Positions 28,679 through 38,110 are shown, counted from the first letter of the stretch. The stretch: DNA of 64,000 nucleotides from an uncultured Bacteroidales bacterium (GCA_902779535.1 CACZBX010000004.1:97149-161148); one strand, 5' to 3'. A program made the numbers and translations. The notes: generated by a model not told the origin, from the letters alone.

Positions 28679-28972
28679 ATGGCTGAAGAAGAAAAAAAAC
28701 TATTAATAACTTTCGAGGCAAGGTTGCGTCAATTGATCTATCAATATGAACAATTGCAGCAAGAAAACAATCGCCTGAAACAACTTCTCGAGCAAAAGAA
28801 CGAGGAGATAGGAAAGTTAAGTGATAGTAAAAATAAGTTAGAAGTCATGTACACCAATTTGAGAACAGCCAAGACAATCAGTATTCATGATAAAGACATC
28901 ACGGATACCAAAAAGAGGTTGTCGAAGCTTGTGCGTGAAGTTGACCGTTGCATCGCTTTATTAAAAGATTAA
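28679..28972 (+). CDS. Small coiled-coil protein upstream of zapA
   Basis: A 97-residue protein, acidic and almost wholly helical. EARLRQLIYQYEQLQQENNRLKQLLEQKNEEIGKLSDSKNKLEV forms a heptad-patterned coiled coil over about residues 10-60, and the C-terminus (TKKRLSKLVREVDRCIALL) is amphipathic. It has no signal peptide. It lies 8 bases before zapA in the probable same transcript. ZapB-like coiled-coil partners of ZapA are known in proteobacteria, and a similar cell-division role is plausible here, but sequence similarity to ZapB is not apparent and this remains inference from position and shape. Confidence 0.7.
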   Translation: MAEEEKKLLITFEARLRQLIYQYEQLQQENNRLKQLLEQKNEEIGKLSDSKNKLEVMYTNLRTAKTISIHDKDITDTKKRLSKLVREVDRCIALLKD

Positions 28973-28980
28973 CCAAGACG

Positions 28981-29274
28981 ATGAGTATGGACGACAATAA
29001 AATGAGAATAAATCTGCTGATTGACAACGATAAATATCCGATGAATATTTCTCGTGAGCAAGAAGAATATTATCGGGAAGCTGCCAAACAGATTAATTAT
29101 AAACTAAACAGGTATCGCGGGTTATATCCCAAACTCGACAGCAATAAGCATTGGGCTATGACAGCGTTGGAATTGGCTTATGAAGTGGTTCTGTTGCAAG
29201 ATTCTACCGATGTAGATCCTTACAAGAAGAAACTAAAAGAGCTGACCGATTTAATGGAGACATACATTAAATAA
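28981..29274 (+). CDS. zapA: Cell division protein ZapA
   Basis: A 97-residue ZapA: an N-terminal beta strand region (KMRINLLIDNDKYPMNISREQEEYYREAAKQIN) and a C-terminal coiled-coil helix ending in LKELTDLMETYIK. ZapA tetramers cross-link FtsZ protofilaments at the Z ring. The ATG at 28981 is used, eight bases after the coiled-coil gene stop; a Met at 28987 is possible, and an upstream in-frame extension overlaps that gene. RNase Y follows about 100 bases later with a structured gap between. Confidence 0.88.
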   Translation: MSMDDNKMRINLLIDNDKYPMNISREQEEYYREAAKQINYKLNRYRGLYPKLDSNKHWAMTALELAYEVVLLQDSTDVDPYKKKLKELTDLMETYIK

Positions 29275-29306
29275 TACTTGTTGGTTACATTTTTGAGTGA
29301 TTATTC

Positions 29307-29368
29307 ACGCACATCCGTCATGTTAAAGAGCAATCTTTACCGTCGGCTGTGCGTTTTATTTTTATATT
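29307..29368 (+). terminator. Long structured hairpin between zapA and rny
   Basis: ACGCACA pairs with TGTGCGT and, past one mismatch, CCG with CGG (29307-29317 with 29344-29354). An inner stem TAAAGA/TCTTTA closes a GCAA tetraloop, with an asymmetric internal loop between. The tail TTTATTTTTATATT is T-rich. It can act as a terminator or attenuator before rny, or be the 3' end of a small RNA. Confidence 0.6.
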
Positions 29369-29376
29369 AATTTATC

Positions 29377-30909
29377 ATGAGTATAGTAATTATAGCAATC
29401 GCAAGCTTAATGCTCGGTGGGCTTATCACATACTTGTTTTTGCATTTCGGTTTGAAAAACAAGCGGAAAGCCATCCTGCAAGAAGCAGAGACAGAAGCTG
29501 AAGTCATCAAGAAAAACAAGCTTCTGGAAGTAAAAGAGAAATTCCTTAATAAAAAGGCTGAGTTAGAAAAAGAAGTCACCATCCGGAACCAACGCATCCA
29601 ACAGGCTGAGAACAAGTTGAAACAACGTGAGCTCATGTTGAAACAGCGTCAAGAAGAAGTACAACGCAAACGTACTGAAAATGAAAACTTCAAAGCAAAC
29701 CTTGACGCCCAAATGGCTGTGGTCGACAAGAAGAAAGACGAGTTGGATAAGTTGCAACAACAGGAGCGTGAAAAGTTGGAGCTCCTCTCCGGACTTTCCG
29801 CAGAAGAAGCCAAGGAACGCTTGGTTGAATCACTCAAAGAAGAGGCAAAGACTCAAGCCCAATCTTATATCAACGACATCATGGATGACGCCAAGATGAC
29901 AGCCAATAAAGAGGCAAAACGAATTGTCATCCAAACCATCCAACGAGTAGCAACTGAAACGGCTATTGAGAACTCCGTGACCGTTTTCCACATTGATAAT
30001 GATGAGGTGAAAGGACGAATCATCGGCCGTGAAGGACGAAACATCCGGGCGTTGGAGGCTGCCACCGGCGTTGAAATCGTAGTAGATGACACTCCGGAAG
30101 CAATTGTTCTCTCTGCATTCGATCCTGTTCGTCGTGAAATTGCCCGTCTTGCATTGCACCAGTTAGTAACCGACGGACGTATCCACCCTGCTCGCATTGA
30201 AGAGGTCGTAGCGAAAGTAAAGAAGCAAGTCGAAGATGAGATCATCGAAACAGGTAAACGTACGACCATTGATCTTGGTATTCATGGTCTGCATCCAGAA
30301 CTCATCCGCATCATCGGTAAGATGAAATATCGTTCATCATACGGGCAGAACCTTTTGCAACATGCTCGTGAGACAGCTAACCTCTGTGCAATCATGGCTT
30401 CCGAACTGGGATTGAACCCGAAAAAAGCAAAACGTGCCGGTTTACTCCACGATATTGGTAAGGTGCCTGATGATGAGCCGGAATTGCCACACGCATTGTA
30501 TGGTATGAAATTGGCTGAGAAATTCAAAGAAAAACCAGATATCTGCAACGCAATCGGTGCTCACCACGATGAAACCGAGATGACCAGCTTGCTGGCTCCT
30601 ATCGTTCAGGTATGTGATGCTATTTCGGGCGCACGTCCAGGTGCACGTCGCGAAATTGTAGAAGCCTACATCAAACGACTCAACGACTTGGAACAATTGG
30701 CGATGTCATATCCTGGCGTAACAAAGACCTATGCTATTCAGGCCGGACGAGAACTTCGCGTCATCGTTGGTGCTGACAAGATTGACGATAAAGAAACAGA
30801 ACAATTGTCGGATGAGATTGCAAAGAAGATCCAAGATGAGATGACCTATCCGGGACAAGTCAAGATCACCGTCATCCGCGAGACACGTGCTGTAAGCTAT
30901 GCCAAATAA
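29377..30909 (+). CDS. rny: Ribonuclease Y
   Basis: A 510-residue membrane-anchored endoribonuclease that starts mRNA decay. Layout in order: transmembrane helix (residues about 3-23), long coiled coil (about 30-190), KH RNA-binding domain ([36 protein letters not shown]), HD domain with His358-Asp359 in [12 protein letters not shown] and [13 protein letters not shown], and a C-terminal domain ending in [12 protein letters not shown]. The length is standard. The GH2 gene starts 10 bases downstream with no visible promoter between. Confidence 0.97.
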   Translation: MSIVIIAIASLMLGGLITYLFLHFGLKNKRKAILQEAETEAEVIKKNKLLEVKEKFLNKKAELEKEVTIRNQRIQQAENKLKQRELMLKQRQEEVQRKRTENENFKANLDAQMAVVDKKKDELDKLQQQEREKLELLSGLSAEEAKERLVESLKEEAKTQAQSYINDIMDDAKMTANKEAKRIVIQTIQRVATETAIENSVTVFHIDNDEVKGRIIGREGRNIRALEAATGVEIVVDDTPEAIVLSAFDPVRREIARLALHQLVTDGRIHPARIEEVVAKVKKQVEDEIIETGKRTTIDLGIHGLHPELIRIIGKMKYRSSYGQNLLQHARETANLCAIMASELGLNPKKAKRAGLLHDIGKVPDDEPELPHALYGMKLAEKFKEKPDICNAIGAHHDETEMTSLLAPIVQVCDAISGARPGARREIVEAYIKRLNDLEQLAMSYPGVTKTYAIQAGRELRVIVGADKIDDKETEQLSDEIAKKIQDEMTYPGQVKITVIRETRAVSYAK

Positions 30910-30919
30910 ATAATGTCAC

Positions 30920-33439
30920 ATGAAAAAGTTAACTAAAGTATTATTCCTTCTTTGTCTTGTTATGGGTATGACGGCTTGCTCAAATCCAAACGACAAGACG
31001 AATCTGCGTCAGACTTCTTTCAACAATGATTGGAAGTTCTATCTTGGAGATGCTGAAGAAGCAGTCTCTAACACATTTGACGACAGCAATTGGAGAACGC
31101 TGAACCTTCCGCACGACTGGGCGATTGAAGGTGATTTTAGCGACAGCCACCCTTCAGGTAATTCTGGAGGTGCATTGCCAGGTGGTATTGGATGGTATCG
31201 TAAGACTTTTACGTTGGACAAGAATGACCAAGGTAAGAAGATCTTCATTGATTTTGATGGCGTACACATGAACTCAACGGTTTACCTGAATGGTGAGAAG
31301 TTGGGATTCCGTCCTTTTGGTTATATCTCTTTCAGCTATGACCTTACGCCTTATCTGAAATGGGATGAACCCAACGTAATAACCGTAAAAGTTGATAACT
31401 CACAGGAACCAAACTCACGTTGGTATTCTGGTTGTGGTATTTACCGCAACGTATGGTTGCGAAAGTTGAATCCTGTTCATATTGCACAATGGGGAACCTA
31501 TGTTACTACCCCACAAGTATCAAAGGATAACGCACTCGTTCGGATTCAAACAACCATTCAAGGTCAAGAAACTGCGACTTCAGCAGAACTGACATCCCAA
31601 TTGATTGATAAAAAAGGACAGATTGTTGCAGAGACATCTTCAGCTATCGATCTGGAAGCGAACAATCAAAAAGAAATTTCTCAAGAGGTTACAGTAGCCA
31701 ATCCAAACCTTTGGAGCATTGAAGACCCATATATGTATGAGGTGAAGAGCATCGTCAAGGTAAACAATCAGGTTGTTGATACCTACAACACACCTATTGG
31801 TATCCGTTCGTTCGAATTCGATGCCAAGAAAGGATTCTTCCTTAACGGTGAACATGTGAAGATCAATGGTGTTTGTATCCACCATGATTTGGGTTGTTTG
31901 GGAGCTGCTTTCAACACCAGAGCCATGGAGCGCAACTTACAAACACTCAAGGAGATGGGATGTAACGGAATCCGCTGTTCACACAATCCTCCTGCACCCG
32001 AACTGCTTGACCTCTGCGACCGCATGGGCTTTATTGTGATGGATGAGGCATTCGATATGTGGTATAAGAAGAAAGCTAAGTTCGATTACGGTATTTACTT
32101 CCCTGAGTGGCATGAGAGAGACTTAACAGATTTGGTAGTACGCGATCGCAATCACCCATCTGTATTCATGTGGAGTATTGGTAACGAAGTGATTGAGCAA
32201 TGGACGAACCGTAGTGCTGATGACCTGACACCAGAAGAGGCTAACTTTGTCTTGAACTTTACCGAACAGAACCAACCAAGTGCTGAAGAAGAAGGTCTTT
32301 CTTTCAACTCTCGATTGACCCAACACTTGGCTGATATTGTCAGAAAGGCAGATCCAACTCGTCCAATTACTGCTGCTTGTAACTTTGCTAATCCAGACAA
32401 TCATTTGATTAAGTCAGGGGCATTGGATATTATTGGCTATAATTATAATATTCCAACCTACGATGCAGTACCTGAACACTATCCAGATAAACCATTCATC
32501 GTAACCGAAAGTGTATCCGGCTTGGCAACACGCGGCTATTACCGCATGCCTTCCGACTCGATGTTCATCTGGCCGCAGCGTAATCCAGATCATAGCCTCG
32601 CTTATATTGACCCAAGCTATTCCTGCTCGGCATACGACAACTGCCATGTGCCTTGGGGTAGCACTCAAGAAGAGATGTGGAAAGCTATCAAAAATAAAGA
32701 CTACATCAGTGGTCAATATATCTGGACAGGTATCGATTATATCGGTGAGCCTACTCCATATCCTTGGCCGGCAAGAAGCTCGTATTTCGGCATCATCGAC
32801 TTAGCCGGATTCCCGAAAGATGTATATTATATGTATCAGTCTGAATGGCGTCCCGACAAGCAAGTACTTCACCTCTACCCACACTGGAACTGGGAAGAAG
32901 GACAGGATGTCGATATGTGGGCATACTATAACAATGCCGACGAAGTTGAACTGTTCGTCAATGGTAAGTCGCAAGGCATTCGACACAAAGAAGGCGACGA
33001 CCTGCATGTATCATGGAGAGTGAAGTTTGAACCGGGAAACGTAAAAGCTGTTTCTCGTAAGGACGGCAAAGTTGTTGCTACACAAGAGATTCGTACGGCA
33101 GGAGAACCGGCACAGGTTATCTTAACGCCCGACCGTACCGTGATCAAGGCTGACGGTACCGACCTCTCTTTCATCACCGTTGAGATTCAAGACCGTAATG
33201 GTAATCTTTGTCCGAACGCCGACAACGATGTTACTTTCAAAGTTGCCGGAAACGGATTCATTGCTGGTGTAGATAATGGATGTCAGACCTCTATGGAACG
33301 CTTCAAGGACAACCATCGCAAGGCATTTTATGGGAAATGTCTGCTCGTCGTTCAGAACGATGGTAAGAAAGGTGTGATCCAGGTCAAGGCCACCTCACCT
33401 AACTTAGGAAGTGGTGGTGCTTCGATCGTCGTAAAATAA
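30920..33439 (+). CDS. GH2 glycosidase lipoprotein, beta-galactosidase type
   Basis: An 839-residue lipoprotein (Cys20 in GMTAC). In order: sugar-binding jelly-roll domain (residues about 35-210, with FNNDWKFYLGD and LPHDWAIEGDF), an immunoglobulin-like domain, a TIM barrel with acid/base Glu423 in WSIGNEVIEQ and nucleophile Glu530 in FIVTESVSG, then DUF4982-like and invasin-like Ig modules at the C-terminus. This matches Bacteroides GH2 beta-galactosidases. Substrate specificity (galactose, glucuronate or other) is not certain. It follows rny by 10 bases without an evident promoter. Confidence 0.88.
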   Translation: MKKLTKVLFLLCLVMGMTACSNPNDKTNLRQTSFNNDWKFYLGDAEEAVSNTFDDSNWRTLNLPHDWAIEGDFSDSHPSGNSGGALPGGIGWYRKTFTLDKNDQGKKIFIDFDGVHMNSTVYLNGEKLGFRPFGYISFSYDLTPYLKWDEPNVITVKVDNSQEPNSRWYSGCGIYRNVWLRKLNPVHIAQWGTYVTTPQVSKDNALVRIQTTIQGQETATSAELTSQLIDKKGQIVAETSSAIDLEANNQKEISQEVTVANPNLWSIEDPYMYEVKSIVKVNNQVVDTYNTPIGIRSFEFDAKKGFFLNGEHVKINGVCIHHDLGCLGAAFNTRAMERNLQTLKEMGCNGIRCSHNPPAPELLDLCDRMGFIVMDEAFDMWYKKKAKFDYGIYFPEWHERDLTDLVVRDRNHPSVFMWSIGNEVIEQWTNRSADDLTPEEANFVLNFTEQNQPSAEEEGLSFNSRLTQHLADIVRKADPTRPITAACNFANPDNHLIKSGALDIIGYNYNIPTYDAVPEHYPDKPFIVTESVSGLATRGYYRMPSDSMFIWPQRNPDHSLAYIDPSYSCSAYDNCHVPWGSTQEEMWKAIKNKDYISGQYIWTGIDYIGEPTPYPWPARSSYFGIIDLAGFPKDVYYMYQSEWRPDKQVLHLYPHWNWEEGQDVDMWAYYNNADEVELFVNGKSQGIRHKEGDDLHVSWRVKFEPGNVKAVSRKDGKVVATQEIRTAGEPAQVILTPDRTVIKADGTDLSFITVEIQDRNGNLCPNADNDVTFKVAGNGFIAGVDNGCQTSMERFKDNHRKAFYGKCLLVVQNDGKKGVIQVKATSPNLGSGGASIVVK

Positions 33440-33479
33440 AACAATTGAGGGGTTGCTTTCTGCAACCCCTCAATTGTTT
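33439..33479. terminator. Bidirectional terminator between GH2 and GH43
   Basis: Perfect 18-base arms (33439-33456 and 33462-33479) around TTTCT, starting at the GH2 stop codon and overlapping the end of the convergent GH43 gene. Confidence 0.8.
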
Positions 33480-34512
33480 ATTCAGATATTACCGGCCATC
33501 CATCATCTGTCCACTTGATGCTACGTTGAATCAGGATACTTGCTCCACCCAATCCGGTACTGTATCCGTGGCAAATAAAAATATCTTCATCTCCGAAATG
33601 ATAAGCAGCGGAATGTCCGGCCGCCTCAAACTCTTTCTTATCACCCTCCATGACGAGCGTTCCACCACCTTCGGTTAGCATCTTCCCGTTGCGGTCTACA
33701 TACGGACCATTCACGGTCTTTGAACGCCCGACAGCTACTCGGTAGTTACTCTGAGCTCCACGACAACAATAATCCCAGCTGACAAAGAGATAATAGTAGT
33801 CTCCATGCCGGAAGATGAAAGGAGCCTCAATGGCATTCTGCCCCGCATATTGAGAAGTCGGGTTCTCCGGTTTATTTGCTTGATGAGTAGAATAGCGTCT
33901 TGCCACCGTCACCGGCTCCGATGCCAGGTGCATGGTCTCATCCAATCGAGCCATCTGGATACCGTCCCAGAACGAGCCCCATACCAGCCAAGGCTGATCG
34001 TTCTCATCAATGATAAAATTAGAATCAATCGCATTCCAATTATCCCGCCCCATCTCTGAGCGGACAATGCATCCTTCATCTTTCCATGCACTCATCAAAG
34101 ATTCCGTACTCATCAGTCCGATAGCCGATGTATTCTTTCCAAAAGTAGAACAACTGTAGCTGAGCCACCACCGGTCATGCCAGTAGATAATGTCCGGCGC
34201 CCAGACATGCCCACGAAAACCGGGAACAGAATCCGGAGCCCAAGCCGGAATTTCCTCGATAAAAGGAATCGGCTGAATCACCCACGACTTACGATCCTTG
34301 GAAGTAGCCCAAGATACGCCTCGCCCCGTGGATAAAAGGTAATACAAGCCGTTCTCATAAGCCATCACAGGGTCATGAACCATGACTGTATCCGATACGT
34401 ATGCCATCGGTCGACGAAATGGCCGACGGTTCGGACTTTGCGCAAAAGAAGTTGATCCGACAAGCAGCAGGACAACAAGAATCAACAGAGTAATATTTCT
34501 TTTCATCATCAT
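33478..34512 (-). CDS. GH43 arabinanase/arabinofuranosidase-like glycosidase
   Basis: A 344-residue five-bladed beta-propeller glycosidase with a signal peptide ending near TSFAQ. The general base is likely Asp47 (VMVHDPVMAYENG); the pKa modulator lies in NAIDSNFIIDENDQPWLVWGSFWDGI and the catalytic acid is the Glu of NAIEAPFIFRHGDYYYLFVS. RGHVWAPDIIYWHDRWWLSYS is the classical GH43 blade motif. The sequence best fits arabinan endo-1,5-alpha-L-arabinosidases. Three Met codons start the frame (34512, 34509, 34506) and the choice is uncertain. Own promoter at 34529-34559. Confidence 0.87.
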   Translation of the reverse strand: MMMKRNITLLILVVLLLVGSTSFAQSPNRRPFRRPMAYVSDTVMVHDPVMAYENGLYYLLSTGRGVSWATSKDRKSWVIQPIPFIEEIPAWAPDSVPGFRGHVWAPDIIYWHDRWWLSYSCSTFGKNTSAIGLMSTESLMSAWKDEGCIVRSEMGRDNWNAIDSNFIIDENDQPWLVWGSFWDGIQMARLDETMHLASEPVTVARRYSTHQANKPENPTSQYAGQNAIEAPFIFRHGDYYYLFVSWDYCCRGAQSNYRVAVGRSKTVNGPYVDRNGKMLTEGGGTLVMEGDKKEFEAAGHSAAYHFGDEDIFICHGYSTGLGGASILIQRSIKWTDDGWPVISE

Positions 34513-34528
34513 ATTTTTTGAGTTTATA

Positions 34529-34559
34529 CAAAAGTAAAAAGAATCAACATCACTTCAAA
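34529..34559 (-). promoter_or_regulatory. Promoter for GH43
   Basis: Minus-strand TTTG (34559-34556), a 19-base spacer and TACTTTTG (34536-34529) match the consensus. Confidence 0.65.
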
Positions 34560-34590
34560 ATCTTTTTCAAATAACATACAAAAGACAAAT

Positions 34591-34630
34591 AAAAAGAGGG
34601 GATTCTTTCGAATTCCCTCTTTTTATTTTT
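34591..34630 (-). terminator. Terminator after the CoA-transferase
   Basis: 15-base arms AAAAAGAGGGGATTC/GAATTCCCTCTTTTT with one G-T pair and loop TTTC. It sits 14 bases past the stop of the minus-strand gene. A-rich on one side and T-rich on the other, so it works on both strands. Confidence 0.8.
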
Positions 34631-34643
34631 ATTGCTATACTAC

Positions 34644-36149
34644 TTATTTTACATATTCTGCGAAATCAGTCAGACGCATATCGCCCTTACGAGCCAATGT
34701 ATCATGCAAAGCAAATGCACATGGTAAGTTATGTTTCGTATGACCACCCTTAGCCAGCTTCAGGTAATCCCACATCAACTGTTTGTAGTCAGGGTGAACA
34801 CATTTCTCGATAATCAACTGTGCACGTTGTGCAGGGCTCTTACCACGAAGGTCGGCAACACCTTGCTCAGTGACGATAATGTTCACATCATGCTCTGAGT
34901 GATCCTGATGACTAACGAAAGGAACGATAGAACTGATCAAGCCACCCTTTGCTGTAGAAGGACAAGTAAAGATACTCAAGTAAGCATTACGCTCAAAGTC
35001 ACCTGAACCACCGATACCGTTCATCATCTTCGTACCGCTGATATGAGTAGAATTTGCATTACCATAGATATCACATTCGATAGCTGTATTAATAGCGATA
35101 ACACCTAAACGACGGATAATCTCAGGATTATTGGAGATCTCACTCTGACGAAGGGTCAAGTGATCCTTGAAGTAATCCATATTATCGTAAACTTGCATCA
35201 AGCATTCGTTAGATACGGTCAAAGAACATGCAGAAGCATCTTTTACACGACCATTCAACATCATCTCGATAACAGAGTTCTGGATAACTTCAGTATAGAT
35301 GTTGAAATCAGGAACATGTTTGTCTTGTCCCAGAGCACCTAAGATAGCATTGGCTGTAGAACCAACACCACTCTGCAATGGTAAGAACTCTTTCGGAATT
35401 CTACCTTGGTGCATCTCTTCTACCAAGAACTCAGCTGTCAAGAAGCCAATCTGGTCAGTAACAGGGTCGTTATCCTTGAAGGCACGAGCCTCATCCGGAA
35501 TATTACACTCAACAACACCCACAATCTTAGAAGCTGGGATCTCAACATAAGGCTTACCGATACGGTCACCTACGTTAACGATAGGAATAGGTTTACGATA
35601 AGGAGGATCTAATGGTTCATAAACGTCATGAATATATTTAGCATTCGGATTGTGGAAAGCGTTCAACTCCAGAATCACATGTTTTGCCAAACGTGCAGCT
35701 GTAGGACTGATACCACCGGCAGCCGTCAGGTAAGCCTTACATACATCGGCACCTTCGTCAATATCACACACCTCTAGGATAGCCCAATCCAAATCACCAT
35801 AGAAACCATAGCGAAGTTCCTGAGCCATATGACTTAAGTGAAGATCGTTATAAGGAATTTCACCCATGTTCACATGCTTACGGAAATCAGGATTTGTCGT
35901 ATAAGGAGCACGATACTTCAAAGCCTGGGCATTTGCCAAGTCACCATCCGTACTCTGACCAGTAGAAGCACCTGTGAAGACGCGAACCTGGAAAGGACGA
36001 CCAGCCTCGTGTTCAGCAACTGCTTTTTTAGCCAATTCTTTTGTCACTGCCTTAGCCACACCTGCAGGTGTAAAACCACTAAGGCCTAAACTTTCATCAT
36101 TCTTAATCAATGCTGCAGCTTCTGCTGCCGTTAAGCGTTTATAAGCCAT
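34644..36149 (-). CDS. Acetyl-CoA:succinate CoA-transferase
   Basis: A 501-residue class I CoA-transferase of the acetyl-CoA hydrolase/transferase family (Cat1/AarC type). The catalytic glutamate is Glu287 in NIYTEVIQNS, which forms the glutamyl-CoA thioester. LGLSGFTPAGVAKAV, QSGVGSTANAILG and MNGIGGSGDFERNAYLS are family oxyanion and CoA-binding loops. In Bacteroides this enzyme moves CoA between acetate and succinate or propionate, conserving energy in mixed-acid fermentation. The length is normal. A single-gene unit with a -7 box at 36188-36195. Confidence 0.92.
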   Translation of the reverse strand: MAYKRLTAAEAAALIKNDESLGLSGFTPAGVAKAVTKELAKKAVAEHEAGRPFQVRVFTGASTGQSTDGDLANAQALKYRAPYTTNPDFRKHVNMGEIPYNDLHLSHMAQELRYGFYGDLDWAILEVCDIDEGADVCKAYLTAAGGISPTAARLAKHVILELNAFHNPNAKYIHDVYEPLDPPYRKPIPIVNVGDRIGKPYVEIPASKIVGVVECNIPDEARAFKDNDPVTDQIGFLTAEFLVEEMHQGRIPKEFLPLQSGVGSTANAILGALGQDKHVPDFNIYTEVIQNSVIEMMLNGRVKDASACSLTVSNECLMQVYDNMDYFKDHLTLRQSEISNNPEIIRRLGVIAINTAIECDIYGNANSTHISGTKMMNGIGGSGDFERNAYLSIFTCPSTAKGGLISSIVPFVSHQDHSEHDVNIIVTEQGVADLRGKSPAQRAQLIIEKCVHPDYKQLMWDYLKLAKGGHTKHNLPCAFALHDTLARKGDMRLTDFAEYVK

Positions 36150-36187
36150 TTTATTATTTGTTTATTGGTATTATTCTTAAAGCGTCG

Positions 36188-36195
36188 CAAAGTTA
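36188..36195 (-). promoter_or_regulatory. -7 box for the CoA-transferase
   Basis: Minus-strand TAACTTTG 39 bases before the ATG. No clear -33 box. Confidence 0.5.
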
Positions 36196-36257
36196 CAAAT
36201 TATTTTGAAAGGAAACGCTTTTTAGTGACATTTTGATTACCAAATTCTATATTATCA

Positions 36258-37136
36258 TCAAAACAATGATGCATACTCGGCAGGCAACTCTGTTATCTCA
36301 CGTATTTCAACATCTTTATAATAGATATCACCAGCCTCACTTTGCAACTGGATCTTGCCGGCTGTCAATGGGTATTCTCCTTCTCGGGTAGCATAGCGAA
36401 GGTTCTTTAAGGCCATCGAAACGTGTCCGTTTACCACATGTACACTCTTATCATCGAAGCAGAACAGTTCCAAGGTTGTCCACTCCCCTTCCGGACTATT
36501 ATAATCCTTCGTTCCACAGAATCCCGAGAATGTTCTCCACTCTCCATCCGGATCATAGAACCAAGCATCTCTTTCTTCGTTTTTCGATGCTTTAATATCT
36601 GCTCTTGAACCGGCAATACTCCAAAAGTCACCACTGTTTCCTTCGGTCGTACCACTCTGCATGACTTGATACTCGAAACTACGCATCCATGAAAGCCAGT
36701 AATCAGCACCCGGCTCACCCACCGAATGATACAATAAACCTGAATCCTGAGCCTTCCCAATACGAGGTTCCCATTGTTGCTTACCGAACTTTACTTTCAA
36801 GCGCAGATGGTAGTTCTTATAATCTTCTTTTGAGATCACACAACCATAGGCCTTCCCCTGAACATGCAAAACTGGAGCACCATCTTCTTCCTCCACGTTG
36901 AATACGCCGTAGAGATTCTTGTCAAAACCTATCGGAGCCATCTCATTCCCATCAGCATCCACCGGACGCTTGCCACGGAAATCATTTGTCAAAACATAAC
37001 TCTGATAAATCCGCCATTGCGACAAATCCTTATCCAACAACGATTTCCATCCCTCTTCCTTTACTTGTTGTGTACAAGCAGACAACATCACGAAAAGCAT
37101 CAGACTTCCCAATACAACCTTTTTCATCAACTTCAT
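36258..37136 (-). CDS. DUF1080 (3-keto-disaccharide hydrolase-like) lipoprotein
   Basis: A 292-residue lipoprotein (Cys21 in MLSAC). The mature domain is a concanavalin-like sandwich of the DUF1080 family: WKSLLDKDLSQWRIY near the start, LHVQGKAYGCVISKEDYKNYHLRLKVKFG, DSGLLYHSVGEPGADYW, FEYQVMQSGTTEG and a C-terminal GKIQLQSEAGDIYYKDVEIREI. Some members hydrolyse 3-keto-glycosides; others are uncharacterised. It carries its own -7 box (37170-37177). No keto-sugar dehydrogenase genes are nearby, so the substrate is unknown. Confidence 0.85.
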   Translation of the reverse strand: MKLMKKVVLGSLMLFVMLSACTQQVKEEGWKSLLDKDLSQWRIYQSYVLTNDFRGKRPVDADGNEMAPIGFDKNLYGVFNVEEEDGAPVLHVQGKAYGCVISKEDYKNYHLRLKVKFGKQQWEPRIGKAQDSGLLYHSVGEPGADYWLSWMRSFEYQVMQSGTTEGNSGDFWSIAGSRADIKASKNEERDAWFYDPDGEWRTFSGFCGTKDYNSPEGEWTTLELFCFDDKSVHVVNGHVSMALKNLRYATREGEYPLTAGKIQLQSEAGDIYYKDVEIREITELPAEYASLF

Positions 37137-37169
37137 ATTATTCGTTCAACATATTAATTAATCCGATTA

Positions 37170-37177
37170 CAAAAGTA
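37170..37177 (-). promoter_or_regulatory. -7 box for DUF1080
   Basis: Minus-strand TACTTTTG 34 bases before the ATG. Confidence 0.5.
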
Positions 37178-37205
37178 TAATAATTCTTTTATGTTGAGGC
37201 CTTTT

Positions 37206-37253
37206 CACCCCTAAAACATGCTTTATTCTTTCCTTTTTCAATACACCCCTAAA
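37206..37253. repeat. Direct repeat CACCCCTAAA in the divergent promoter region
   Basis: Two exact 10-base copies at 37206-37215 and 37244-37253, 38 bases apart, between the divergent DUF1080 and nitrilase promoters. Confidence 0.4.
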
Positions 37254-37267
37254 CTTTCTATTAGTTT

Positions 37268-37299
37268 TTTGCATAAATTCAAAGAATAAAGTAAATTTG
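37268..37299 (+). promoter_or_regulatory. Promoter for the arylacetate operon
   Basis: TTTG (37268-37271), a 20-base spacer and TAAATTTG (37292-37299) fit the consensus, 38 bases before the first gene. Confidence 0.65.
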
Positions 37300-37336
37300 C
37301 AACCAAACCCTCCGTTTTTAATTCAAATTGTAAGAA

Positions 37337-38101
37337 ATGATAATAAATATTATACAACATGATATAATGTGGGCAAGCCCTGAAAAAAACATCCAAAGGC
37401 TTAACCGACTGATCGATGAACAGCCGGGTGCCGACCTGTACGTACTCACTGAGATGTTCTCAACTGGATTTGCCACACGACCAGAAGGGATTGCCGAAAA
37501 GGCGGACTCTCCTACGATCGATTGGATGAAGCAGAAAGCAAAACAATGCCAAGCGGCCATCGCCGGAAGTATTGCTATCGAAGAGGATGGAAAGTTCTAC
37601 AATCGCTTCTATTATGTAAAGCCCGACGGGGAAGTCGTGAATTATAATAAACGGCATCTATTCACCTTCGGTGGTGAGGACCAAACCTTTACCAAAGGAG
37701 AAGAACGGATCATCGTTTCATATAAGGGCGTTCACTTCTTATTACAGATCTGCTATGACCTGCGCTTTCCCGTATGGAGCAGGAACACAGGCGACTATGA
37801 TGCAATTCTTTATGTGGCCAACTGGCCTACTCCACGTGTAGAAGCATGGAAAGCGCTATTGCGTGCTCGTGCCATCGAGAATCAGTGTTATGTGATTGGA
37901 GTAAACCGAGTGGGTAACGATCCATCGTGCGAATACTGTGGGGGATCAGCCATCATCGATCCATATGGAAGGACCATTGCTGCATGTGAGGATAACCGAG
38001 AATGTACGGTTTCAGCGAACATAGACATGCAGAAACTAGAAGAGTTCAGACAACATTTCCCCGTGCTGAACGATGAAGATCATTTTGAATTACATAAATA
38101 A
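37337..38101 (+). CDS. Omega-amidase-like nitrilase (YafV/Nit2 type)
   Basis: A 254-residue C-N hydrolase with the Glu39-Lys105-Cys139 triad (VLTEMFSTGF, YNKRHLFTFGGE, QICYDLRFPVWSRN). The block CYDLRFPVWSRNTGDYDAILYVANWP is the signature of YafV/Nit2 omega-amidases, which hydrolyse alpha-ketoglutaramate formed when glutamine is used as amino donor. It is the first gene of a seven-gene operon that also encodes an aminotransferase, so it probably removes the keto-glutaramate of that enzyme and pulls the reaction toward amino acid. That pairing is known elsewhere; here it is inferred from context. Confidence 0.88.
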   Translation: MIINIIQHDIMWASPEKNIQRLNRLIDEQPGADLYVLTEMFSTGFATRPEGIAEKADSPTIDWMKQKAKQCQAAIAGSIAIEEDGKFYNRFYYVKPDGEVVNYNKRHLFTFGGEDQTFTKGEERIIVSYKGVHFLLQICYDLRFPVWSRNTGDYDAILYVANWPTPRVEAWKALLRARAIENQCYVIGVNRVGNDPSCEYCGGSAIIDPYGRTIAACEDNRECTVSANIDMQKLEEFRQHFPVLNDEDHFELHK

Positions 38102-38110
38102 ATCTTAAAT

